Part shown: positions 35,422 to 45,317 of the stretch, one piece after another
How positions within the stretch are numbered: position 1 is the stretch's first letter
Layout of the letters: the number at the start of each line of letters is the position of its first letter
Assembly (NCBI GenBank): GCA_021299875.1
Contig: JAJTEW010000011.1
Coordinates: forward strand, 30,429 to 94,428
Direction of reading: 5' to 3'
Source: Comamonadaceae bacterium
Lineage (GTDB): Bacteria > Pseudomonadota > Gammaproteobacteria > Burkholderiales > Burkholderiaceae_C
DNA: 64,000 bases
Notes under the pieces: model-generated
The model's database searches: none
Seen by the model: the letters and a program-made list of their open reading frames with translations, nothing else
What the model was told of the DNA's origin: nothing
Translations under genes and position numbers: made by a program

Positions 35422-36417
35422 TCAATCGAGTTTGGCGCCCGATGCCTTCACCACTTGGGACCATTTGGACAATTCTTTCTTGATGAAAGCTTCGAACTGA
35501 GCGCCCGTCAGGTTGGGGAATTCAGCGCCTTGGTTGGCCCAAACGGCTTTGGCTTCGTCGGTCTGGCAGGCACGGCGGAACTCCTCGATCGCCTTGGCCT
35601 GTGCATCGGGAGTGGTGCCTTTGGGTGCCCATACGCCATACCAAGTGGAGACGGTGTAATCGGGCAAGCCCAACTCGCTCGAGCAAGGCACATCAGGAAA
35701 TGCCGCATTGCGCTTGGTGCCGGATACCATCAAAGCCTTGATACGACCCCCCTTGATGTGGGCAGCCGAAGAACCGAGTCCATCGAACATCATGTCCACG
35801 TTGCCCGCAATCAGGTCTTGCAAAGCGGGGCCTGCGCCACGGTAGGGGATATGGGTGATGAAGGTTTTGGTTTGAAGCTTGAACAACTCACCGGCCAAAT
35901 GGTGCGATGTGCCGCCACCAGCAGAGCCGTAGTTCAGACGACCGGGGTTCTTTTTGAGCATTTCCAGAAATGATTTGAAATCTGGCGAGGTGATTTTCTT
36001 GGGGTTGACCACCAAAACCTGAGGCACAGCCGCCACTTGAATCAAGGGAATCAGATCGCGTTCCAGGTCGTAATCCAGGCGTGGGTACATGCTGGGTGCG
36101 ATGGTGTGGTGCACGGCCCCCATGAAGTAGTTGTAACCATCGGGCGTCGCTTTGGCAGCGATGCCAGCGCCCAAAGTACCGCCCGCACCACCGCGGTTGT
36201 CAATGATCATTTGACGACCGGTCAGCTTGGCAAATGCGGCAGACATCGGACGCGCAAAGGCGTCGGTGCCGCCGCCTGCAGGAAAAGGAACAATCATGTT
36301 GATCGGCTTGGTCGGCCAAGCGCCTTGGGCTTGAGCCCACATGGGCAGGGAACCGGCGGCGACTGAGACGACTTTCAAAAAATCGCGTCGTTGGCGCAAA
36401 GTGAGGCTTGTTTTCAT
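35422..36417 (-). CDS. Bug-family (TctC) solute receptor with Tat signal
   Basis: The 331-residue Bug protein has an N-terminal RRDFLK twin-arginine motif followed by VVSVAAGSLPMWAQAQG, so it is probably exported folded by the Tat pathway. The mature part has WPTKPINMIVPFPAGGGTDAFAR, IDNRGGAGGTLG and LIAGNVDMMFDGL. It is linked to the malonyl-CoA synthetase, so malonate is the most likely ligand; there are no TctAB genes next to it. Confidence 0.87.
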   Translation of the reverse strand: MKTSLTLRQRRDFLKVVSVAAGSLPMWAQAQGAWPTKPINMIVPFPAGGGTDAFARPMSAAFAKLTGRQMIIDNRGGAGGTLGAGIAAKATPDGYNYFMGAVHHTIAPSMYPRLDYDLERDLIPLIQVAAVPQVLVVNPKKITSPDFKSFLEMLKKNPGRLNYGSAGGGTSHHLAGELFKLQTKTFITHIPYRGAGPALQDLIAGNVDMMFDGLGSSAAHIKGGRIKALMVSGTKRNAAFPDVPCSSELGLPDYTVSTWYGVWAPKGTTPDAQAKAIEEFRRACQTDEAKAVWANQGAEFPNLTGAQFEAFIKKELSKWSQVVKASGAKLD

Positions 36418-36548
36418 TGTGAGTCTCCTGATGATGGTAGGCGCATCATAAAGACTGGAGCACTGTCCAAATGAATGAAGGTGCTCTGTCAGGCCTAGGG
36501 TTTACCAGAGGTTATGCTGTCATATGACACCTGAGTGACGCCCCCATC

Positions 36549-37931
36549 TCAATCGGTCAACTCGAGCACGGTGGTGTGACCCTGGGCCATGGGCCAGGTC
36601 AAACCCACGATTTTTTCGCCATTGAAGCTTGCGGCCACGCTGCGCTGGGTACCGTCTTTCAAGCGCAAGCGGCTCGATGCCACCCCTGCGCCGGGCGGCA
36701 CGCCGGGCAAGCTGCTTTGCCCATCCAGGCTCATGGCGTCGCGCCCCGGATCGAAATACCCCCGGGGCCGCGTTAAGCTGAGCACCGCCTGCGCTGCCCG
36801 GTCGGCGTCATTCACGCGCTCTGGCCGCATGTTCAGCCACTGGCTTGATCGGGGCAATGGGCTGCGGTAAATGTGCGTGGTGGCGTAACCAGCCGCCTGG
36901 ATCACGAACTCATACCCTGTGTCGCCTCGCCCCCGAAAAGGCCCCCACAGCCCATCTGCCCCAGTGGTTTGCACGTGGACCGCAGGCCCCCGACGCCGGC
37001 CCGTGGCTGGGTCGGTGGCAAAAATCTCCATGCGCGCACCGTGCAAAGGCAGGTTGTTGACAAAATTTCCGCTGCCCGAATCCATCGGATCCAGACCCAG
37101 GCCCACCAATTTGCCGTTCAGCACCACATCGTTCTGCCGAACCAAACGCGAGCTTGGCGCTTGCCCGGTGATGAAGCGGTGTGTGGCGTCAAAGGCGGCT
37201 TGAGAGTAAGACGTTTCTCGGTGGTCAATTTTGGGAATGACCACATTGGTGGCCCCTTTAAGTTCGGGGCCATCGAAGCCCACCATCGTGGGCCGGCCCT
37301 TCATGCCCAGCCACAGGCCATCGGGCTGCGCAAATTTATCGTTGTTGTCCGAACGGATGGTCATCCAGCGTGTGGGGCCACAGACCTCATCGCCTTGGGC
37401 ATTTTTGGGGGCATTGAGTTGCTTGAGGAATGGGCCCGTGCCCGAAAATTCGTTGGCCTCATTCAGGCCAGGAATGGCCTGGACCCCGTGGTTGGGCGTA
37501 CCGCCCAGCACAGCATGGCTGACGACGGCAGCACCGCCACCGTTGCAAATGAAGTTGCGAATCGCATTGCCACCGCGCGAGTTGCCCACCAAAACCACTT
37601 GGCTTGCCCCGGTTCGGCGCAAGACGGCCTGCACCTCGCCCTGCAAAAAGGCCATGTGTTCTTGCGTGGACGATCGCCCTGCTTGCGCTTTGTTGTCAGC
37701 GTCGCGAGCCAGTGGGTAAGGCATGTCGATCGGGTGCAAGCGGTCGGTGGGCCAGCCGTTGGACTCGAAACGCCAAATGGTGGATTGCCACAAGGCAGCG
37801 GAATCACCGTTGCCATGCACAAACAAGATGGGTGTTCGCTCTGCCTGGGTTCTGGGCTCCGGCCCTGCGCACGCGCTCAGCAGCAGCAAGGCGGCTGAAA
37901 AAAGTCCCAATGAGCGACGCTGAAGGTTCAT
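36549..37931 (-). CDS. Lipoprotein alpha/beta hydrolase (lipase/depolymerase-like)
   Basis: The 460-residue protein has a lipoprotein signal (LLLLSAC), then an alpha/beta hydrolase domain with FVHGNGDSAALW and nucleophile elbow LVGNSRGGNAIRN. The C-terminal half (after about residue 270) has the look of a carbohydrate-/beta-sandwich-like extension. Such proteins act on lipids or polyhydroxyalkanoates outside the inner membrane; the substrate is not clear. Start 37931 was chosen to expose the signal. It has no obvious operon partners. Confidence 0.7.
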   Translation of the reverse strand: MNLQRRSLGLFSAALLLLSACAGPEPRTQAERTPILFVHGNGDSAALWQSTIWRFESNGWPTDRLHPIDMPYPLARDADNKAQAGRSSTQEHMAFLQGEVQAVLRRTGASQVVLVGNSRGGNAIRNFICNGGGAAVVSHAVLGGTPNHGVQAIPGLNEANEFSGTGPFLKQLNAPKNAQGDEVCGPTRWMTIRSDNNDKFAQPDGLWLGMKGRPTMVGFDGPELKGATNVVIPKIDHRETSYSQAAFDATHRFITGQAPSSRLVRQNDVVLNGKLVGLGLDPMDSGSGNFVNNLPLHGARMEIFATDPATGRRRGPAVHVQTTGADGLWGPFRGRGDTGYEFVIQAAGYATTHIYRSPLPRSSQWLNMRPERVNDADRAAQAVLSLTRPRGYFDPGRDAMSLDGQSSLPGVPPGAGVASSRLRLKDGTQRSVAASFNGEKIVGLTWPMAQGHTTVLELTD

Positions 37932-38003
37932 GGCATTCCAATCGTGTGCGTGGCAAAGCACGCATCCTGCTGCGACACAAGCCGAAAGCCTGACTCCTGC
38001 GCG

Positions 38004-38810
38004 TCAGTTGGCCTTGGCTTGAGTCCGGCCGAACCCAAACCACAAATAAGCACCCAAGGCGATCATGGGCAAGCACAGCCACTGACCCATGCTCATGCCC
38101 AAGGAGAGCAAGCCCAGGTGCGCATCAGGCTCTCTGAAAAACTCGGCCACAAATCTAAAGAATCCGTAACCGAGCAAAAACGCACCCGAAACCTGGCCCA
38201 CAGGGCGGTCTTTGCGGGCGAACCACCACAGCAACACAAACAGCAGCAAACCTTCCAGCGCAATTTGGTACAGCTGTGAAGGGTGGCGCGGCAATTCACC
38301 CGCCCCACGGAACACCATGCCCCAAGGCAAGGACGGATCGGCCACACGGCCCCAAAGTTCACCATTCATGAAGTTGCCAATGCGCCCTGCAGCCAAGCCC
38401 GTGGGCACGCAAGGCGCCACAAAGTCCATGACCTGCAAAAAAGGCCGCTGGCGCGTTCGAGCAAACCAGAGCATGGCCAGCATCACCCCCAGCAAACCGC
38501 CATGAAAACTCATGCCGCCTTGCCAGATGGCGAAAATCTCCAGCGGGTTGGACAGGTAATAAGAAGGTTTGTAAAACAGGCAGTAGCCCACGCGACCGCC
38601 CAGGACAACGCCCAACACGCCCAAGAACAAGATGTCTTCCACATCTCTTTTTTGCCATTGCGGCAGTTGGGAGAAAGGCAGATGCACCAGGCGCCGGGTG
38701 CCCAGCCCGTAAAAAAGACCAAATGCGGCCAAATAGGTCAAACCATACCAATGGATGGCCAAGGGCCCCAATTGCAAGGCGATGGGATCGATGTGTGGGT
38801 GGATCAGCAT
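38004..38810 (-). CDS. lgt: Prolipoprotein diacylglyceryl transferase
   Basis: The 268-residue membrane enzyme has about seven helices and attaches diacylglycerol to the lipobox Cys. It contains [33 protein letters not shown], the signature [18 protein letters not shown], and HPSQLYQ. Start 38810 (MLIHPHIDP) matches homologues; the longer frame would begin with TTG. Divergent from ilvD. Confidence 0.94.
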   Translation of the reverse strand: MLIHPHIDPIALQLGPLAIHWYGLTYLAAFGLFYGLGTRRLVHLPFSQLPQWQKRDVEDILFLGVLGVVLGGRVGYCLFYKPSYYLSNPLEIFAIWQGGMSFHGGLLGVMLAMLWFARTRQRPFLQVMDFVAPCVPTGLAAGRIGNFMNGELWGRVADPSLPWGMVFRGAGELPRHPSQLYQIALEGLLLFVLLWWFARKDRPVGQVSGAFLLGYGFFRFVAEFFREPDAHLGLLSLGMSMGQWLCLPMIALGAYLWFGFGRTQAKAN

Positions 38811-38935
38811 GCCCGGATTGTGCACCGTTGGGATGTCCTGAATGACCTGGATCAAATGCCTGGGTCAAGCGGCTTGGGTTTTGGAGTGCCCGCTAGAATG
38901 TGACAAATTTTTTTCTACCCCGAAGTGACGCCAAC

Positions 38936-40636
38936 ATGACCGACAAAATCATTCCGATCAAACCCATCAACGAACGCAGCGCCAACATCACCGCCGGCAA
39001 ATCCCGGGCGCCCAACCGCTCGATGTACTACGCCATGGGTTACGACGAAGGCGATTTCGTCAAACCCATGGTGGGCGTGGCCAACGGTCACAGCACCATC
39101 ACGCCGTGCAACAGCGGCCTGCAAAAACTGGCCGATGCGGCCGTCGAAGGCATTGAAGAAGCCGGTGGCAATGCCCAAATCTTCGGCACGCCCACCATTT
39201 CCGACGGCATGGCCATGGGCACCGAGGGCATGAAGTATTCATTGGTATCCCGCGAAGTCATCGCCGATTGCGTCGAAACCTGCGTGCAAGGCCAGTGGAT
39301 GGACGGCGTTTTGGTGGTCGGTGGTTGTGACAAAAACATGCCCGGCGGCCTGATGGGCATGCTGCGTGCCAACGTGCCCGCCATCTACGTTTATGGCGGC
39401 ACCATCTTGCCAGGCCGCTACCAAGGCAAAGACCTGAACATCGTGAGCGTGTTTGAAGCGGTGGGCGAAAACGCCGCAGGTAAGTTGAGCGACTTTGACT
39501 TGAAAGAAATCGAAAAGCGCGCCATCCCCGGCACGGGCTCTTGTGGCGGCATGTACACGGCCAACACCATGTCGTCTGCTTTTGAAGCTTTGGGCATTTC
39601 TTTGCCCTACTCTTCCACCATGGCCAACGTGCACGACGAAAAAGTTCACTCCGCCAAAGAGTCGGCCAAAGTCTTGGTGCAAGCCATCCAAAAAGGCATC
39701 AAACCGCGCGACATCGTCACTCGCAAATCCATCGAGAACGCGGTGGCCGTGATCATGGCCACTGGCGGCTCCACCAACGCCGTGTTGCACTTCTTGGCCA
39801 TTGCCCACTGTGCGGGCGTGGAATGGAGCATCGACGACTTTGAGCGCATCCGTCAGCGCACGCCCGTTTTGTGTGACCTCAAGCCCAGCGGCAAGGCTTT
39901 GGCGGTTGACTTGCACGTGGCCGGTGGCATCCCTCAAGTGATGAAGATTTTGCTCAATGCCGGTTTGCTGCACGGCGACTGCATCACCATCACAGGTCAA
40001 ACCATTGCCGAGGTTTTGAAGGATGTTCCTGACGCACCACCGAATGACGCCGTCATCCACTCCATCGAAAAAGCCATGTACAAGCAAGGCCACTTGGCCA
40101 TCTTGAAGGGCAATTTGTCGCCTGAAGGCGCTGTGGCCAAAATCACGGGCCTGAAAAACCCGGTCATCACCGGTCCTGCCCGCGTCTTTGACGATGAGCA
40201 ATCGGCCCTGGAAGCCATTTTGGCCGGCAAGATCGTGGCGGGCGACGTGATGGTTTTGCGTTATCTCGGCCCCAAAGGTGGCCCTGGCATGCCCGAAATG
40301 CTGGCCCCAACGGGTGCCTTGATTGGTGCAGGCTTGGGCGAGACGGTGGGACTGATCACCGATGGCCGTTTCTCGGGTGGCACATGGGGCATGGTGGTCG
40401 GTCACGTGGCACCCGAAGCAGCAGCCGGCGGCAACATCGCCTTTGTGCATGAGGGTGACAGCATCACCATCGACGCACACAAGCTGCTGTTGGAGCTGAA
40501 CGTGCCCGAAGCCGAATTGGCCAAGCGACGCGAAGGCTGGAAAGCCCCTGCCCCGCGTTACACCCGGGGCGTACAAGCCAAATTTGCTTTCAACGCCTCC
40601 AGTGCCAGCAAGGGCGCCGTTTTGGACATGTTCTGA
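38936..40636 (+). CDS. ilvD: Dihydroxy-acid dehydratase
   Basis: A 566-residue enzyme of valine/isoleucine synthesis, dehydrating dihydroxyisovalerate with an iron-sulphur cluster. Signature [11 protein letters not shown] is present, with [15 protein letters not shown] carrying a cluster Cys and a further Cys in ITPCNSGL. Start 38936 ([10 protein letters not shown]) gives the family length. An intrinsic terminator follows the stop. Confidence 0.96.
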   Translation: MTDKIIPIKPINERSANITAGKSRAPNRSMYYAMGYDEGDFVKPMVGVANGHSTITPCNSGLQKLADAAVEGIEEAGGNAQIFGTPTISDGMAMGTEGMKYSLVSREVIADCVETCVQGQWMDGVLVVGGCDKNMPGGLMGMLRANVPAIYVYGGTILPGRYQGKDLNIVSVFEAVGENAAGKLSDFDLKEIEKRAIPGTGSCGGMYTANTMSSAFEALGISLPYSSTMANVHDEKVHSAKESAKVLVQAIQKGIKPRDIVTRKSIENAVAVIMATGGSTNAVLHFLAIAHCAGVEWSIDDFERIRQRTPVLCDLKPSGKALAVDLHVAGGIPQVMKILLNAGLLHGDCITITGQTIAEVLKDVPDAPPNDAVIHSIEKAMYKQGHLAILKGNLSPEGAVAKITGLKNPVITGPARVFDDEQSALEAILAGKIVAGDVMVLRYLGPKGGPGMPEMLAPTGALIGAGLGETVGLITDGRFSGGTWGMVVGHVAPEAAAGGNIAFVHEGDSITIDAHKLLLELNVPEAELAKRREGWKAPAPRYTRGVQAKFAFNASSASKGAVLDMF

Positions 40637-40654
40637 TCCAAGACCCGCAACCAT

Positions 40655-40684
40655 GAAAAAAGCCACCGCAGGGTGGCTTTTTCG
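40655..40684 (+). terminator. Intrinsic terminator after ilvD
   Basis: A 7-bp stem AGCCACC/GGTGGCT with a short loop (40661-40678), preceded by six A and followed by a T run. It stops ilvD and, being nearly symmetric, probably also the convergent glcG-like gene. Confidence 0.88.
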
Positions 40685-40725
40685 TTGGTGGCCTTGACCA
40701 ACAGGTCAAGACTTGAAGCAACAGA

Positions 40726-41133
40726 TCACAAACCGATGGCCGCGATGCCCGCCTTGGCGATCTGAGCATCTTCGGTGGACTTGACACCGCTGACACCAAC
40801 GGCACCCAGGCAGAAACCGTCTTTCATGATCGGCACGCCGCCTTCCAGCATGCCGTGAATGAATGGCGCCGACAAAAACGAGGTGCGACCGCCGTTGATC
40901 ACGTCTTCGTACACCTTGCTTTCACGGCGACCCAAAGCGGCCGTGTGGGCCTTGGACGGAGCAATATGGGAAGACACAGGGGGCGCGCCATCCAGACGGG
41001 TGAAATGGAGCAAATGGCCCCCCGCGTCCACAATGGCGATGCTGACCGCCCAGTTGTTTTTGAGGGCTTCGGCCTCGGCTGCTGCGGCAATCGCTTTGAC
41101 ATCGGACAGTTCAAGCGTGGATTGGGTCTTCAT
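40726..41133 (-). CDS. GlcG/HbpS family haem-binding-type protein
   Basis: The 135-residue protein has the HbpS/GlcG (DUF336) pattern: VSIAIVDAGGHLLHFTRLDGAP, SHIAPSKAHTA, and the C-terminal GGVPI...GAVGVSG. The fold binds haem or a small ligand; in some operons it sits with glycolate oxidase genes, absent here. The longer frame to 41172 is not favoured because the ATG at 41133 gives the family length. It converges with ilvD. Confidence 0.85.
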   Translation of the reverse strand: MKTQSTLELSDVKAIAAAAEAEALKNNWAVSIAIVDAGGHLLHFTRLDGAPPVSSHIAPSKAHTAALGRRESKVYEDVINGGRTSFLSAPFIHGMLEGGVPIMKDGFCLGAVGVSGVKSTEDAQIAKAGIAAIGL

Positions 41134-41324
41134 GGCAGGTTCATTCAAAAAAAGGAAAAACAGAGCATACACGCGTCAGAACGGCAGATTGAGCACCGCA
41201 AAGCAAAACTGATTCGACTGGATAACCCCATCATCTATGGGAAATCAGCCCAACAAGGTCCAAAGAGGTCACTGGCCTCTACAATGGAAATACCTTTTTT
41301 AAAGGCTTATCTAGGAGATACACC

Positions 41325-42017
41325 ATGAGCGACCTTCGCACCCTCAATTCCGCTGGCTGGGGCCATGTGGACCTGGCGGCACGCAACCGCGTTCTGCGCA
41401 ACACCTATTGGCTGCTGGCCCTGAGCATGCTGCCCACCGTGCTGGGCGCCTGGGTCGGGGTGAGCACAGGCATCACCCAATCACTCACGGGCTTTATGGG
41501 CCTGGTGGTGTTTTTGGGCGGCGCATTCGGTTTCATGTTCGCCATCGAAAAAACCAAAAACTCGGCCGCTGGCGTGCCCGTGCTGCTGGCTTTTACCTTC
41601 TTCATGGGCCTGATGCTCTCGCGCATGATCGCCATGGTTTTGGGCTTCAAGAACGGCTCTGACCTGGTCATGACCGCTTTTGCAGGCACAGCAGGCGTGT
41701 TCTTTGTCATGGCCAGCCTGGCCAGCGTCATCAAACGTGACTTGTCAGGCATGGGCAAATGGCTGTTTGTCGGAGCCATGGTCCTGATGGTGGGCGGCAT
41801 CATCAACGTGTTTGTCGGATCCACCGCCGGCATGCTGGTCCTCTCCACCTTGGCCATTGGCATCTTCAGCGCCTTCTTGTTGTATGACCTCAAGCGCATC
41901 TTGGATGGCGGCGAAACCAACTACATCAGCGCCACTTTGGCTCTGTATCTCAGTGTGTTCAACATCTTCCAAAGCCTGTTGGCTCTGCTCGGCATCATGG
42001 GCGGCGAGCGCGACTGA
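41325..42017 (+). CDS. BAX inhibitor-1/YccA family membrane protein
   Basis: The 230-residue protein has seven membrane helices, starting with ARNRVLRNTYWLLALSMLPTVLGAWVG and ending ALYLSVFNIFQSLLALLGIMGG. This matches the UPF0005/YccA branch, whose E. coli member modulates FtsH. A TAGGAGA ribosome-binding site precedes the start and an intrinsic terminator follows. It has no operon partner. Confidence 0.93.
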   Translation: MSDLRTLNSAGWGHVDLAARNRVLRNTYWLLALSMLPTVLGAWVGVSTGITQSLTGFMGLVVFLGGAFGFMFAIEKTKNSAAGVPVLLAFTFFMGLMLSRMIAMVLGFKNGSDLVMTAFAGTAGVFFVMASLASVIKRDLSGMGKWLFVGAMVLMVGGIINVFVGSTAGMLVLSTLAIGIFSAFLLYDLKRILDGGETNYISATLALYLSVFNIFQSLLALLGIMGGERD

Positions 42018-42040
42018 ACACAGTTTCTTCCCTCAAAACA

Positions 42041-42066
42041 AAGGCTCCCTCGGGAGCCTTTTTTGG
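42041..42066 (+). terminator. Intrinsic terminator after YccA-family gene
   Basis: A 9-bp perfect stem AAGGCTCCC/GGGAGCCTT with a TCG loop, followed by a T run (42061-42064). Confidence 0.9.
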
Positions 42067-42113
42067 TGTGCGCTCATTGTCCTTAGGGACTCAACAAGAG
42101 ATGCGCTTTCAGA

Positions 42114-43550
42114 TCATGCCAATTCAAATACAGCCATGCTTTCCACATGCGCGGTGTGTGCGAACATATTGACCACGCCTGCGCTCACACAACGGTAACC
42201 AGCGCGGTGCACCAAAATGCCAGCGTCTCGGGCCAGTGTGGCCGGGTTGCAGCTCACATAGACAATGCGCTTGGGCGGCGTCCAGCCTTGTCGCAGTTCC
42301 TGGCTTTCGTTCAACTCAGCCAGCGCCTTGGCCAGAGCAAAAGCGCCCTCTCTAGGCGGGTCCACCAACCATTTGTCGGCCGAGCCGTCGGCCACCAGCA
42401 TGGCGGGCGTCATGTCAAATAAATTGCGCGCCACAAACTCAGTGGGAGCCAAAGCTTGACCTGTCGGACGGGAGGACTGGTTGGCGGCGTAGTTCTCACG
42501 CGAACGTGCTACCAAGGTTTCGGCCCCCTCAATGCCTAACACCTGAGCCGCTTGCGTGGCAATGGGCAGCGTGAAATTGCCCAGACCACAAAACCAATCG
42601 ATCACGCGTTCGGTCTTTTGCGCTTGCAGCAAACGCAGCGCACGCGCCACCAGCACGCGGTTGATGAAGGGGTTGACTTGGGTGAAGTCGGTCGGCCGAA
42701 ACGGCATGTGGATGCCAAAGTCGGGCAAGCCATAACTCAGTTGCGCCCCACCCTCGTCCAGCAAATGCACCTTGTCGGGCCCTTTGGGTTGCAACCACCA
42801 CTGGGCCTGTTGTTGAGCAGCAAAAGCGCGCAGCAAGGCTTTGTCGCCATCGCTCAAGGGTTCCAGGTGGCGCAGCACCAGTGCCGTGACCTTGTCACCG
42901 CAAGCCAATTCAATCTGCGGCAGTGTCTCGCGCGCATCCATTTGAGCAATCAGCGCTCGCAAGGGCATGAGCATGGCGCTGACATGCGGTGGCAACACGG
43001 GACACACCTTCATGTCGGCAATGTAGCGGCTCTTGCGCTCGTGAAAACCAATCAGGACTTCGCCTTTTTTGATCACATAACGCACGGACAGTCGGGCGCG
43101 GTAGCGATAGCCCCAAGCCGGTCCCTCGATCGGGCGCAACAGGGTTTCGGCCTTGACCTTGGCCAAGTGCCAAAGGTTGTCCTCGAGCACGCGTTGCTTG
43201 ACCGCGACTTGGGCCGAGGCCTCCAAGTGCTGCATCTTGCAACCGCCACAAGCGCCTTGGTGCAATCCAAAATGGGGGCACCCTGGGCGCACGCGCTGGG
43301 ACGATTCGTGGTGAATGTCGGTCACCGTGCCCTGCTCCCAGTTGTTTTTCTTGCGGTGCACGTTGACCGAGACAATTTCAAAGGGCAACGCGCCCTCGAT
43401 GAAAACCACCTTGCCATCAGGTCGGCGGGCAATGCCTTGGGCGTCCATGTCCAAAGACCCCACACGCAAAAACCCTGCAGGCAGGTCTTCACTGGAGTGA
43501 CTGGTGTCGTCGGCGTGGGCTTGGGATAGGGAAATGTCGAGTTCGCTCAT
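42114..43550 (-). CDS. rlmD: 23S rRNA (uracil-1939-C5)-methyltransferase
   Basis: The 478-residue RNA m5U methyltransferase has an N-terminal TRAM domain (about residues 25-85), an iron-sulphur cluster motif [18 protein letters not shown], the SAM-binding [16 protein letters not shown] and the catalytic Cys in [12 protein letters not shown]. It modifies a conserved uridine of 23S rRNA. It is the gene after nlpD in this genome, at the place where rpoS usually sits. Confidence 0.92.
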   Translation of the reverse strand: MSELDISLSQAHADDTSHSSEDLPAGFLRVGSLDMDAQGIARRPDGKVVFIEGALPFEIVSVNVHRKKNNWEQGTVTDIHHESSQRVRPGCPHFGLHQGACGGCKMQHLEASAQVAVKQRVLEDNLWHLAKVKAETLLRPIEGPAWGYRYRARLSVRYVIKKGEVLIGFHERKSRYIADMKVCPVLPPHVSAMLMPLRALIAQMDARETLPQIELACGDKVTALVLRHLEPLSDGDKALLRAFAAQQQAQWWLQPKGPDKVHLLDEGGAQLSYGLPDFGIHMPFRPTDFTQVNPFINRVLVARALRLLQAQKTERVIDWFCGLGNFTLPIATQAAQVLGIEGAETLVARSRENYAANQSSRPTGQALAPTEFVARNLFDMTPAMLVADGSADKWLVDPPREGAFALAKALAELNESQELRQGWTPPKRIVYVSCNPATLARDAGILVHRAGYRCVSAGVVNMFAHTAHVESMAVFELA

Positions 43551-43656
43551 CCCCCGATTGTCTCAGGATGAGCGGCAGAAAAATCAAGGGACCACGGCGC
43601 TGGTCAATGGATGTTTACGCTTTCGTCCTGCACCGGCGCTGCGGTGACAAACCCCA

Positions 43657-44508
43657 TCAACGGACAGGCAAAAACTTGGCGGGATCGACGGGTTTACCTT
43701 GACGCCGAATTTCAAAATGCAGCTTGACCCGGTCAGCGTCCGTCTTGCCCATTTCGGCGATCTTTTGACCTTTGCGGACCTGCTGGTCTTCTTTGACGAG
43801 CAGTGCCTGGTTGTGCGCGTAGGCGGTCAGGAAGGTGCTGTTGTGCTTCAAAATGATCAGGTTGCCGTAACCGCGCAAGCCCGCACCGGCATACACCACT
43901 TGACCATCGGCAGCCGCCAAAATCGGATCGCCCGGTTGGCCCGCGATGTCCAAGCCTTTGTTTTTCACCTCGTCAAAGTTGCCAATGACTTGACCGTTGG
44001 CGGGCCAAGAAAAAGCAAAACCTGGATCAGCGGCGGCTGGTGCGGGGGGCGTTGGAGCTTGGGGCAATGGTTTGGGTGCGGCTTGAGTCGCTGGACCCAT
44101 CGGCTGAACAACAACGCCGCTGCCCTCTGTGATGGCATTGGGGGGCGCCACACGCAAAACTTGACCCACCTCGATCAAATTTGCGTTAGACAAATTGTTC
44201 CAAGAGGCCACATCACGCCAAGATTGCCCGTTGTCCAGCGCGATGCGTGTCAAGGTATCGCCGCGTTGCACGGTATAAAAACCTGGCTTGCCGGCATTTT
44301 CTGAACCGGGCATCACTTTGGTAGAGGGACTCACCGCCGAAACATCGGACGATGGAGCCGCGACAGGAGCGGGGGCAGGCAATGCCGTCCGACCCCCTAC
44401 ATTGCGGTTTTCCACAGGCGCGGGCACTCTGGGCGGCGTGTTGCAGCCTGCCAAAAGGACCAGCGCGAGCCCACCAAGCCAGAGACGGGAAACATGACTG
44501 AAAATCAT
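43657..44508 (-). CDS. nlpD: NlpD-like LysM/LytM lipoprotein
   Basis: The 283-residue lipoprotein has a signal with lipobox LLAGC, a LysM domain (FYTVQRGDTLTRIALDNG...NLIEVGQVLRV, about 76-121), a Pro/Ala linker and a C-terminal LytM domain (about 170-283). The first zinc ligand His of active M23 enzymes is missing (NKGLDIAG), while AHN and LHFEIR remain, so it is probably an amidase activator rather than an enzyme. Third gene of surE-pcm-nlpD, 14 bases after pcm. Confidence 0.9.
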   Translation of the reverse strand: MIFSHVSRLWLGGLALVLLAGCNTPPRVPAPVENRNVGGRTALPAPAPVAAPSSDVSAVSPSTKVMPGSENAGKPGFYTVQRGDTLTRIALDNGQSWRDVASWNNLSNANLIEVGQVLRVAPPNAITEGSGVVVQPMGPATQAAPKPLPQAPTPPAPAAADPGFAFSWPANGQVIGNFDEVKNKGLDIAGQPGDPILAAADGQVVYAGAGLRGYGNLIILKHNSTFLTAYAHNQALLVKEDQQVRKGQKIAEMGKTDADRVKLHFEIRRQGKPVDPAKFLPVR

Positions 44509-44522
44509 CCGGGATCAATCCT

Positions 44523-45317
44523 TCAAACAATGCCAGATTTTAGAGGCACAAAGTGAACCGCCTCTAAAACTTGTCGGTCCAACCCTTGACTGGTTTTGTG
44601 AATCACCACCAAGGCTTGATGGCCTGAGGTGGTGACCGTCGGTGCAACCAAACGGCCCCCTATGGCCAGCTGATCCAACCAGGCCTGAGGCACGTTCTCG
44701 CCACCAGCCGCTGAAATGATGCCAGCATAAGGCGCCCCCTTGGCAAAACCCAACATGCCATCCCCAAAAATCAGATGCACATTGGGCAAACGGAACGGCA
44801 GCAGGTTCTTTTTGGCTTTTTCATGCAAGCCGCGCAAACGTTCAATGCTGTAAACCTCGGTCGCCACATGGCTAAGGACAGCGGCCTGATAACCACAGCC
44901 TGTGCCAATCTCCAAGATTCGGCCCAACTGACCTTGCGCACCCTGGCGCAGCAACTCAATCATGCGGGCCACCACATTGGGCTTGGAGATGGTTTGTTCA
45001 AAACCAATCGGCAAGCTGGTGTCCTCGTAAGCCTGCCCAGCCAATGCCGATTCAACAAAACGGTGTCGCTCCACCCGACCCATGGCCTGCAAAACAAATG
45101 CGTCTTGAACACCTTGCGCCGCCAATTTGGCCACCATTTGAGCCCTGACGGCGCTCGAATCCAAGCCTAAGCCCATCGAGACAGGCGGCGTGCGAGGCGT
45201 GGGGGTCGTGTGGGATGGCAAACCTTTGGCTGGCTGCAGTGCCGGCCGCCCCAATGCGGGCTTGGGCTTCACACCTGCGCCATTCAAATTGGCAGGGAAA
45301 CTGGGTCTGGGCTTCAT
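44523..45317 (-). CDS. pcm: Protein-L-isoaspartate O-methyltransferase
   Basis: A 264-residue SAM methyltransferase that repairs isoaspartyl residues. The motif ISKPNVVARMIELL and EIGTGCGYQAAVLSH are characteristic, with VYSIER and FGDGMLGF. The N-terminal 55 residues are a Pro-rich extension not found in E. coli Pcm. The start at 45317 overlaps the surE stop by ATGA. It lies between surE and nlpD. Confidence 0.93.
   Translation of the reverse strand: MKPRPSFPANLNGAGVKPKPALGRPALQPAKGLPSHTTPTPRTPPVSMGLGLDSSAVRAQMVAKLAAQGVQDAFVLQAMGRVERHRFVESALAGQAYEDTSLPIGFEQTISKPNVVARMIELLRQGAQGQLGRILEIGTGCGYQAAVLSHVATEVYSIERLRGLHEKAKKNLLPFRLPNVHLIFGDGMLGFAKGAPYAGIISAAGGENVPQAWLDQLAIGGRLVAPTVTTSGHQALVVIHKTSQGLDRQVLEAVHFVPLKSGIV

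Noticed and set aside
39239..40666. 475-codon open frame antisense to ilvD
   Set aside because: ilvD on the plus strand has all family motifs; the antisense translation has no recognisable domain and no supporting ribosome-binding site.
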